Assembly (NCBI GenBank): GCA_905221605.1
Contig: CAJNDS010002480.1
Location: 381,501-395,000 of the forward strand
Direction of reading: 5' to 3'
Length of the DNA: 13,500 nucleotides
Origin: Symbiodinium natans
Taxonomy: Eukaryota > Sar > Dinophyceae > Suessiales > Symbiodiniaceae
The first letter of the stretch is position 1. Each line of letters begins with the position of its first letter. A model generated the notes under the pieces. That model saw only the letters and a program-made list of their open reading frames with translations, ran no database searches and was not told where the DNA came from. The position numbers were made by a program, and so were the translations under genes. This document shows positions 6,815 to 13,500 of the stretch, piece by piece.

Positions 6815-6911
6815 CTAGGGCACCATTGTTTATGCCACCACGGGAACCCTCTATCCTGAGCCCAGGAGAGGAGCTCAGGAGCTGGAGAGGACATCGGGAA
6901 AGACAAGCTGC

Positions 6912-7186
6912 GGTTTAGGGCTTAGGGTTGAGGGTTTAGGGTTTAGGGTTTAGGGTTTAGGGTTTAGGGTTTAGGGTTTAGGGTTTAGGGTTTAGGGTTT
7001 AGGGTTTAGGGTTTAGGGTTTAGGGGTTTAGGGTTTAGGGTTTAGGGTTTAGGGTTTAGGGTTTAGGGTTTAGGGTTTAGGGTTTAGGGTTTAGGGTTTA
7101 GGGTTTGGGGTTTGGGGTTTGGGGTTTGGGGTTTAGGGTTTAGGGTTTAGGGTTTGGGGTTTAGCGTTTAGGGTTTACGGTTTGCG
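6912..7186 (+). repeat. Longest TTTAGGG array in the window (about 39 units)
   Basis: Long, mostly exact TTTAGGG array with degenerate ends: CTTAGGG and TTGAGGG at the left; TTTAGCG, TTTACGG and TTTGCGC at the right. A cluster of four consecutive TTTGGGG units lies at 7104-7131. The plus strand has strong G-quadruplex potential. Confidence 0.5.
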
Positions 7187-7378
7187 CACGTGCTGGTTTA
7201 GCTGACTTAGAGGCGGGTTATGCCGGGCATTTTGTAGATCAAAGTTTTCTTTTTTTAACGGGGGCTTTGAGGGAAATCGTTGCTATTAAACTATTTGGGG
7301 GACCTGTTTTGACATGTTAGGAAGCATTTTGGGAGAACGGGCGCAACCTATTCGAGAGCCAAGAGACTCAGAGAGGGC
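7187..7378. other. Unassigned spacer
   Basis: Mixed sequence, includes a T7 run near 7250; nothing recognised. Confidence 0.5.
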
Positions 7379-7443
7379 CCTAAACCCTAAACCCTAAACC
7401 CTAAACCCTAAACCCTATAAACCCTAAACCCTAAACCCTAAAA
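7379..7443 (-). repeat. CCCTAAA block
   Basis: Nine units, all exact except one CCCTATAAA. Confidence 0.5.
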
Positions 7444-7551
7444 TTAAATCGACAGAGCCATGTTAGGTCCAGGCAGCCATCGTCATTCGTGGTCTTCCGA
7501 TGGCCCGAACTCCGGCTATCCTGGCCAGGTTCCCAGCAACCTAGGGGAAGA

Positions 7552-7590
7552 ACCCTAAACCCTAAATCCTAAACCCTAAAGTTTAGGGCC
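7552..7590. repeat. Tail-to-tail CCCTAAA / TTTAGGG junction
   Basis: Four C-strand units meet one G-strand unit: CCCTAAA (7574-7580), G, TTTAGGG (7582-7588), a perfect 15-base palindrome with a single central base. This is the opposite arrangement to the head-to-head junctions elsewhere. Confidence 0.5.
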
Positions 7591-7877
7591 GAAACCACTT
7601 TTATGCTTTAGGGTGTCTGCGAAGAACCTCAATCTAACAACGAGCCGACAAGAGGGCAGAAACAGCGCCAGCGCAAGAAGCGCGTCTGCAAAGAAAGCAC
7701 AAATCGCCACCTGAAAAGCTTGCTGGTGAACCCTGATCCCTAATCCCTAATCCTTAAACCCTTGAAAATACCCTGGCCCCAACCCCCTACACGGTCCTGA
7801 AAAACCCTAAACTCCTCAACCGAGATCGGTAAGCCCGGAACCCGACCAAGGGTGCTGTGACTTCAGTTTTGGGAACC
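7591..7877. other. Unassigned spacer
   Basis: No gene recognised. A weak CCCTAAT/CCTTAAA patch lies at 7730-7762. Confidence 0.5.
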
Positions 7878-7962
7878 CTATCCGAAACCAAGACCAAATG
7901 AGGCTGAACGAAGGGCTCCCTCAAACAAATATCCGTTTGCCTGCCGCTGAGATTGATTGACA

Positions 7963-8031
<69 letters not shown>

Positions 8032-8285
8032 CTTATTGCATCTTCTATACGATGTAGAGCTTGCATGTGAGATGCCCAAGCCCCCTCAGGCAACCCATCG
8101 CACCGCAACACAAAGGCAGGTCCTCGTTGGTCGAGCTCCGCTTGTGTGACGGAGATCGCTGTTGCGACGATGCCGTTGACAGGTTCGTGCCCGCACGCCT
8201 CGGGAAAAGTGAGTAGCCCGCGGTGACCTATCCAGCAAGCCCGATTGGGTTCGTTCGACAAATCCCGCAGGGTCCCTTCAGCCAT
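7878..8285 (-). CDS. Doubtful hypothetical protein, 135 aa, with an Arg-Glu repeat
   Basis: ATG-started open frame (ATG complement at 8283-8285). Residues 1-86 have ordinary mixed composition (for example GLLTFPEACGHEP at 23-35). A run of Arg-Glu pairs from the (TC)n microsatellite follows, then about 28 residues to the stop. No family, signal peptide or membrane segment is recognised. The N-terminal part could be a gene fragment or an exon of a spliced gene; the frame may equally be open by chance because the dinucleotide repeat has no stop codons in any frame. Confidence 0.5.
7969..8029. repeat. (TC)n microsatellite, about 30 units
   Basis: Uninterrupted TC dinucleotide repeat of about 61 bases, preceded by catctct. 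Confidence 0.5.
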
Positions 8286-8293
8286 ATTGAGGG

Positions 8294-8300
8294 TATAAAA
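8294..8300 (+). promoter_or_regulatory. Candidate TATA element
   Basis: TATAAAA on plus, 93 bases before the ATG of the doubtful small frame at 8393. A single match of this length in AT-containing spacer is weak evidence. Confidence 0.5.
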
Positions 8301-8392
8301 ACATAATGATCATGTTAGGGCGCAGGGCTCACGGCTGAGGCTCACAAGCGCCCCCGCCCCTGCGACGGGACACACGCCATGCATAATCCTCA

Positions 8393-8629
8393 ATGGCCAA
8401 TAGCTCCTGTAGTACAAGCCCTGACATTCTGAAGTGCTCTACGTATTGCAGCTTGTATCTTTTTCTGTATCTTTTTGATTCAGCATGTAGGTCTGCGTGT
8501 GAATCTCAGATGCTTGGCCAAGGGGCGACCGCATTGCTGACGATGAGCGCGCATGTGGCGCGGGGCACAGGGTGTCAGCAAGCAAACATACGGAGGCTTG
8601 GGGCTCTCTACTGTTGGTGTCTTGTCTAA
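8393..8629 (+). CDS. Doubtful small hypothetical protein, 78 aa
   Basis: ATG-started frame. A short hydrophobic aromatic stretch (YCSLYLFLYLF, residues 18-28) comes from two imperfect copies of tgtatctttttc and could be part of a membrane segment, but is short for one. It is cysteine-rich (nine Cys). No family recognised. The only support is the TATA-like sequence at 8294; low confidence that it is expressed. Confidence 0.5.
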   Translation: MANSSCSTSPDILKCSTYCSLYLFLYLFDSACRSACESQMLGQGATALLTMSAHVARGTGCQQANIRRLGALYCWCLV

Positions 8630-8701
8630 GGGTAGTTTCCTGGGCCCTTAATATGGTCCCGTACCTCCTTTAAAGGGTGCTGATGTATTAAGGACTACCC
8701 T
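8629..8701. repeat. Short inverted repeat, possible hairpin or MITE remnant
   Basis: Perfect 8-base arms agggtagt (8629-8636) and actaccct (8694-8701) around 57 bases. The first arm overlaps the end of the frame at 8393-8629. Confidence 0.5.
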
Positions 8702-8740
8702 GAGATCTTGGCTTATCTTGGCTTCAAGTTTCTTTATGTC

Positions 8741-8860
8741 AGGGTTTAGGGTTTAGGGTCTAGGGCTTAGGGTTTAGGGCTTAGGGCTTAGGGTTTAGGG
8801 TTTAGGGTTTAGGGTTTAGGGTTTAGGGTTTAGGGTTTAGGGTTTAGGGTTAGGGACCCT
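8741..8860 (+). repeat. TTTAGGG array ending in a small fold-back
   Basis: About sixteen units: CTTAGGG and TCTAGGG variants in the left half, exact TTTAGGG in the right half. The end, aggg A ccct (8852-8860), is a minimal G-to-C-strand turn. Confidence 0.5.
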
Positions 8861-9295
8861 CCAGTAGGGCCTGCATGTCTTCGGCTCATGGTGCATCAGG
8901 TTCTTGGGCAAGCTCCAAGGCCGACTAAAATTTTTGCTAAGGGAGCCCACCATGAGGTGTAGTCTCTTCGTCGTATAGTATACGCTCGAAATCGAAACAC
9001 TAAACCCCTCAATCTCTAGATCCCCCAGGGTGTGAAGGGAGATTCTTTGACTTGTGGGCCTCCGTGCACGTGAAACTGCTGCGGCACTCGTCTGCTGAAG
9101 GGCCGCATGGGCGCCCAATCCCTAAGCCCCCACACCTAAACCACAGGGGTTTAGGGCATCACGCCTAAGAAAGGTCAAGAATGTCCTTAGAGTTGGAAAG
9201 AGAGGAGAAACGTTGACTTCCCCAATCTCACCGCCCACTCAAATACATCACTGAGCTCATGCACTGGAACTATGAATCGAGACCCGCCCCAAAAT
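8861..9295. other. Unassigned spacer, about 435 bases
   Basis: No gene recognised. The minus-strand frame at 8837-9118 lacks an ATG at its left limit and runs into the telomere-like sequence. A small perfect hairpin, cgtat / atacg, lies at 8972-8984. Confidence 0.5.
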
Positions 9296-9330
9296 AAACC
9301 CTAACCCTAAACCCTAAATCCTAAACCCTA
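9296..9330 (-). repeat. Short CCCTAAA block
   Basis: Four units, including one six-base CCCTAA and one CCTAAAT variant. Confidence 0.5.
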
Positions 9331-9587
9331 CTCACGAAGTCTCGGCAGACACTGCAAAGAATCCACGGTCTTCCGAAGGACAACTACGCTTGGCGCTTGA
9401 TGTTTTTTGTTCAGTGTCCATGTCTCAGCAACCAATAGGAATGCCAAGTCTCTTTGAACCACGAGCCCAACCCCAACAGCCAAAGCTTTGGACCCATTAA
9501 CCCATATTAGGTCCCGTTCAACTTACAACCCTCTGAACATATGAACTGCAGGATCCGCAAAATTGAGGAACATGCGTGCCCTCAACT
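9331..9587. other. Unassigned spacer
   Basis: Mixed sequence, nothing recognised. Confidence 0.5.
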
Positions 9588-9613
9588 CTAAACCCTAAAC
9601 CCTAAACCCTAAA
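9588..9613 (-). repeat. Short CCCTAAA block
   Basis: Three exact units after a CTCTAAA; followed by ggagggttcaggg, a weak turn to the opposite orientation. Confidence 0.5.
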
Positions 9614-9690
9614 CGGAGGGTTCAGGGAGACCTTTTGGATGTGAACACCTGAAACAGGATGCTTCGGCTGTCCCAGGCCCCAAAGCGAGC

Positions 9691-9832
9691 TCAGGGTTTA
9701 GGGTTTAGGGTTTAGGGTTTAGGGTTTAGGGTTTAGGGTTTAGGGTTTAGGGTTTAGGGTTTAGGGTTTAGGGTTTAGGGTTTAGGGTTTAGGGTTTAGG
9801 GTTTAGGGTTGGGGTTTAGGGTTTAGGGTTGG
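9691..9832 (+). repeat. TTTAGGG array bordering the second large repeat unit
   Basis: About twenty units, almost all exact, with one short GGGTTGGGG irregularity near its right end. The second repeat unit starts within a few bases of its end, so it marks a possible recombination border. Confidence 0.5.
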
Positions 9833-9834
9833 CA

Positions 9835-9933
9835 ATTTCAGTAATTTAAGTACTTTAAGCAATTTAAGTAATTTAAGGAATTTGTTTCATTTAACTACTT
9901 TAATTAGTTTAATTACTTTAATTATTTTAAATC
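9835..9933. repeat. Degenerate 9-base AT-rich minisatellite, copy 2
   Basis: Same eleven 9-mers as at the window start, differing only in the first unit (atttcagta). Here the left border is visible: the minisatellite begins immediately after a TTTAGGG array and the short link ttggca. Confidence 0.5.
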
Positions 9934-10190
9934 CAACTAAATGAAATTAATCTAAATCCAATTTTCGGATTTGAACCCCGATTAATTGAAATTAATTAAA
10001 TGAGCGTGGCGGAGGCGTTTGGTGGGAACCGGAGGCATATTTTGAGATTCAGGATCCGAGGCTCATGAGTTTAGGGTCTGTAGGTTGAAGGTCCATTTGT
10101 CGGACTTCTTGAAAGGGCCATGGTGTGGGGCACCTAAACTAAAACCAAAAACCCTACAGCCTAAGCGACCTCCAGGTAGGCCTACGTATA

Positions 10191-10223
10191 CCCTAAACCC
10201 TAAACCCTAAACCCCAAACCCCA
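10191..10223 (-). repeat. Short CCCTAAA telomere-like block, copy 2
   Basis: Matches the block at 357-389 with no change. Confidence 0.5.
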
Positions 10224-10342
10224 GACTCTTTTTTGACCAAAGCGCATGTGCAGTGGCAGGAACGGTGCCATCAAACGGCGAAGGCGTTGCAACCTCATGG
10301 CCCTCACACGGGCTCTGTGATGCTGCGTGTTGCTCGCACCCA

Positions 10343-10433
10343 TAACCCTAAACCCTGAACCCTGAACCCTAAACCCTAAACCCTGAACCCTGAACCCTAA
10401 ACCCTAAACCCTAACTCACCCTAGATCAAGTGA
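10343..10433 (-). repeat. CCCTAAA/CCCTGAA telomere-like block, copy 2
   Basis: Counterpart of the block at 509-593, one heptamer shorter, with an altered right end (aactcaccctag in place of aaaccctag). Confidence 0.5.
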
Positions 10434-11430
10434 ACAAGCAACCCCAACTCCCGAAAAATTGCGCCTCGTGATGGAAGACGTGGTTTTGTTGGAGATCTCG
10501 GAGTACCTGCGTAGAAGGTTTTAGGGCTTGGGAAGCAAAACCCTAAGCGTATCCAGCTCCCACCACTTCTGCTATGAAACCGTCTCCTATCCTACTTGTG
10601 CTTTCATACAAACGGAGTATGAGATGCTCGTTTCGATGCCGGTTGCTTCTGGCCTACACTGTCACTTTTGGAGTCAAAGATACCCAAACGCAAAAGAAGG
10701 CGACATGTATAAGTTTTGAGTCGTTTGAGCCAGTTTTGAGGGCCTCAATTAACTATATAATGCCTTTATTTGCAGCATGGCTTTGGGATCCACACTTGGC
10801 CTGAACCGCCTCTGGCCCGACAAAGCCCATCAGCGCCCAGCAGCACCCCTACACGCCGGGCCGAAAGCGCACGCTAACCTAAGGGTTGGAAGCGCATGCT
10901 GTCCGGGCAAGGGGCTGACCCTGCTCGCTGAGATGTCATGCTGCATTCAAGTATCTTTTTGGACAAAAAGCAGCCGTCGACAAAAGATATGACAAGCCTC
11001 ACAAGTCAGAGCTGTTCACAGGCACACATTCCCAGACATTGGGGGGAGGGAGGAGGGCATTGCTGAATTTGCGTTGTCTCTTGTATTTTGGTAAGGCTGC
11101 ATGGTTCCAGGGGTCAAGGCTGGGGGGGCTTCGGGTCAAAAAGTTCTTGCGCAATGGAACTCGAAACGGGGCACGCGGCATACTTTCGAGACTCAGGTTT
11201 TGGTTGTAGAATCTCAAGACCAAAGGATTTCGGGTTCAGGGCTTTTGGCTTGAAGCTGATATAGCATGGCCGCGCCTTCTGCCCACGCTCCGCGCGAGGC
11301 TAACCAACGTGGACTTGTGCCGCCAGACTCAAGCAAGCAAGCTCAGGGAAAAACCTCGTCTGAGAAAAAACCCTGAGCTTCGCCGACCTGCAAACTATAC
11401 AGACCAGCCAGCCTGTGCGCACACCCCACT

Positions 11431-11557
11431 GCCAAGAGACAAGCGGAAAACCCAACACCCCACACCACACCCAAGCCAAAACCAACCAAAAACCCAAAGC
11501 ACCAACCCAAGAAAAACCCAAGCAAAGGAAAACCAAAGAAGACCCAGCACGAACCCC
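11431..11557. other. 127-base tract without any T (A/C-rich), copy 2
   Basis: Exact counterpart of 1601-1727 in the second unit; no base differences seen. Confidence 0.5.
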
Positions 11558-11703
11558 TGGCAGAGAGGAGGGCGAACAACTGGAGCAGTTGCAGGCGGCT
11601 GGAAAAGTAGCGGCCCTGTGAAGGCTCTGCAACAAACGTTGGAAGAATCCCCTTACACGAGCTTTTACGCAGGCCCTCCAGGCGCAGCGAAAGCCAACGT
11701 GGA

Positions 11704-11722
11704 GGGGGGGGGGGGGGGGGGG
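11704..11722. repeat. G19 homopolymer, copy 2
   Basis: Uninterrupted run of 19 G, the same length as at 1874-1892. Confidence 0.5.
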
Positions 11723-11773
11723 AAGTTGAGGGGCTTAGCCTCGCCCAACACAAGTACTCCTAGCATCTTCACA

Positions 11774-11885
11774 CTAGGTTGCCCAGTGACCTAGGATGAA
11801 AAAGGGTGTTTTTTTTGCTTAAAGGGGGATATAGGGGAACCTAAACCTACCAAAAAGGGAATAAGAGGACTACTGGGCATCCTAG
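11774..11885. repeat. Imperfect inverted repeat downstream of transporter copy 2
   Basis: Identical to 1944-2055 and in the same place relative to the gene. Confidence 0.5.
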
Positions 11886-12002
11886 CACATCATGCAATCA
11901 TTCGCTAGCTAGGTGTAAGTTAGTTTACATTAATTATAGGTGCAGTGCGAGAGCACGGAGGATCTATGAAGACAACATCAGCGGGACTCTCTGGAAGTGA
12001 GA

Positions 12003-13448
12003 TCAGATCACGTCAAGGGACTCCGGCTCGCCCTTGGCTTTGGTGATGCACCCGTCGTGGCCCTGGATGAGCACGAAGAGACCCATGACGGCCGATGCGA
12101 TCACGATAAACCCAAGGATGAACAGGACATCGTCGGCCTCCGATGGGCCAAAACGGAACATGAGGCCCCAGCACACAGCGCCGACGTTGCCCCCAGCGCC
12201 CACCACTCCGGACACGGCGCCAGTTGCGGTGGGCTTCACGTAGGGTACGATTCCGAAAGTGCAGCCCTCCGCCATCTGAACACCGAGCGAGAAGAGCAGC
12301 AGGACGCCGATAGTCGCACCCAGAGAGTCCATCTTGGTGAAGATCAGGAGCATGATGCCCTCCCAGACCAGAGAGATAGACTGCGCATAGATGCGCCCGC
12401 GCATGCCGGTGGTGCCCGCGCCGAACCACTGGAACAGCTTGTCAGATAGAGCGCCGCCCATAGCGCGAGCGAAGAGGTTCATGAGGCCGAACAGGGAGGC
12501 GATGAGACCCGCAAGGGAGACCGACAGCTCGTACTTGGTCTCCAGGTACACAGCGAGAATGTTGTTCATGGTGACCTCAACGCCGAAGCAGGCCGCGTAC
12601 TGGATGAACAGAATCCAGGCGTTGTACTGGAAGAAACCCTCCTGGAACGACTTCTTGGACGAGCGGCGCTCCATTGTGCCCCTCTGCTCCAGTTCCTTGA
12701 AGTTACCCTTCGGCGAGTCGTCCGAAAAGAAGTACATGCAAATGCCGGTACCGCATGTCAAAACTCCGGGGACGATGAAAGAAAGGCGCCAGGCCTCCTC
12801 GTCGTCAAAGCCAGTGCGGAACATGTTCCACACGCCGACCATGAGGAGCTGAACAGCACCGCCTCCAAGGTTGCCCCAGCCACCAGCCATGGCGTTGGCC
12901 GTGCCCACAATCTCCTTCGCGAACAGCTGCGAGCACCACGCCTGGCATGGCACAAAGGTCGCGCCCAGGACACCGATGACAAAGCGGATGATGACCAGGC
13001 CAGTAGCGTTGTTCACGAGACCACCGAAGAAGACCGGGATAGCTCCGAACGTCAGCAGCATGGAGAACATGGTGCGCGTGCCGAACCTGTCGCACAGAGG
13101 GCCCACAGCGAAGCGCATGAGCACGGTCGACGCCACAGATGCGATGTTCGCGTTGTACATCTCGTCCTTGGTCAGGCCCAGGTCCTTCTTGATCTGCGGC
13201 ATCAGCGGCGCAAACGCGAACCACGACGCGAAGGCGATGAAGAAGCCGAACCACGCGAAGTGGAAGCCGCGCATGTGCGGCCGCTTGAAGGAGAGCAGCT
13301 TGATCTTGGTTGCGCGGTCGCCCTGCTTCGGGTCCACCTCGCAGTCGTAGGTCTCGTACTTCTTCCACGAGCCCTCGTGCTTGTTCGTCGTCGGGAGTAC
13401 GCCGTCGGCGGCCTTCTCGGGGGTGGACATCTCTTCGGGGGTGGACAT
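12003..13448 (-). CDS. NRT2: NRT2-type high-affinity nitrate/nitrite transporter, copy 2 (481 aa)
   Basis: Second full-length copy of the transporter at 2173-3618, same length and strand. The predicted protein differs at one residue, Gly instead of Asp at position 16 in the cytosolic N-terminal tail, so every membrane segment, both nitrate signatures and the arginines at 112 and 328 are unchanged. I find five base differences in the gene (at copy-1 positions 2641, 2833, 2875, 3217 and 3572); four are synonymous and the last gives D16G. Both copies look functional: no frameshift, stop or loss of a motif. The tandem start region (two ATGs 18 bases apart) is retained. The window ends 52 bases upstream of the ATG, so its promoter cannot be seen; whether the two genes are expressed alike is unknown. 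The preference for synonymous change suggests the protein is under selection, but five changes are few. Confidence 0.5.
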   Translation of the reverse strand: MSTPEEMSTPEKAADGVLPTTNKHEGSWKKYETYDCEVDPKQGDRATKIKLLSFKRPHMRGFHFAWFGFFIAFASWFAFAPLMPQIKKDLGLTKDEMYNANIASVASTVLMRFAVGPLCDRFGTRTMFSMLLTFGAIPVFFGGLVNNATGLVIIRFVIGVLGATFVPCQAWCSQLFAKEIVGTANAMAGGWGNLGGGAVQLLMVGVWNMFRTGFDDEEAWRLSFIVPGVLTCGTGICMYFFSDDSPKGNFKELEQRGTMERRSSKKSFQEGFFQYNAWILFIQYAACFGVEVTMNNILAVYLETKYELSVSLAGLIASLFGLMNLFARAMGGALSDKLFQWFGAGTTGMRGRIYAQSISLVWEGIMLLIFTKMDSLGATIGVLLLFSLGVQMAEGCTFGIVPYVKPTATGAVSGVVGAGGNVGAVCWGLMFRFGPSEADDVLFILGFIVIASAVMGLFVLIQGHDGCITKAKGEPESLDVI

Positions 13449-13500
13449 CTCTACCGCAGCTATCTTGCTTGCTTGGAGCCTGCACTGCCGGAGGGAATGT

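Larger units (their letters stand above)
9835..13500. repeat. Large tandem-repeat unit, copy 2 (truncated by window end)
   Basis: Direct copy of 1-3670, about 99.7 percent identical outside two short indels in a telomere-like block. Its left edge directly follows a TTTAGGG array (9691-9832). The same period continuing would make a tandem array with a unit of about 9.83 kb; only one and a third units are visible, so array length is unknown. An assembly duplication is possible but less likely, because scattered real differences, including indels, separate the copies. Confidence 0.5.

Noticed and set aside
6912-7186. CRISPR-like or true chromosome-terminal repeat
   Set aside because: Seven-base head-to-tail units without spacers are not CRISPR, and unique sequence and a gene lie beyond the array, so it is interstitial rather than a chromosome end here.

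Overview
The window looks like nuclear DNA of a photosynthetic microbial eukaryote (an alga in the broad sense). Three things point that way: an intact NRT2-type nitrate transporter gene with no introns in its coding part and a very high G/C third-position preference; many blocks of the TTTAGGG/CCCTAAA telomere-type heptamer known from plants, many green algae and dinoflagellates; and long gene-poor spacers. The lineage cannot be fixed from this sequence. Near-identical tandem copies of an intronless gene would suit a dinoflagellate, but other microalgae are possible. Layout: positions 1-3670 and 9835-13500 are two direct copies of one unit, offset by 9834 bases at the start and 9830 after two small indels. 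By my reading by eye they differ at nine single bases plus two short indels. Each copy holds, left to right, an AT-rich 9-base minisatellite, two short CCCTAAA blocks, about 1.5 kb of non-coding DNA with a 127-base stretch lacking T and a run of 19 G, an imperfect inverted repeat, and the transporter gene on the minus strand. The second copy is cut by the window end just upstream of its start codon. Between the copies (3671-9834) lies about 6.2 kb with no convincing gene. It is a mosaic of telomere-like blocks that switch orientation many times, separated by 50-500 base stretches of unassigned sequence, with a (TC)n microsatellite, a thrice-repeated 29-base motif and several small perfect hairpins. 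Two short ATG-started open frames there are recorded as doubtful. Functionally the window holds one activity, high-affinity nitrate (possibly nitrite) uptake across the plasma membrane, present as two almost identical genes. The simplest reading is a recent tandem amplification, possibly helped by recombination between telomere-like arrays, since one such array (9691-9832) directly abuts the left edge of the second unit. The most notable structural signal is the repeated G-strand-to-C-strand (head-to-head) junctions of telomere-like sequence, several of them perfect fold-backs. [Form note: the original answer gave no confidence values; the uniform 0.5 in every feature is a placeholder required by the schema, not an estimate.]
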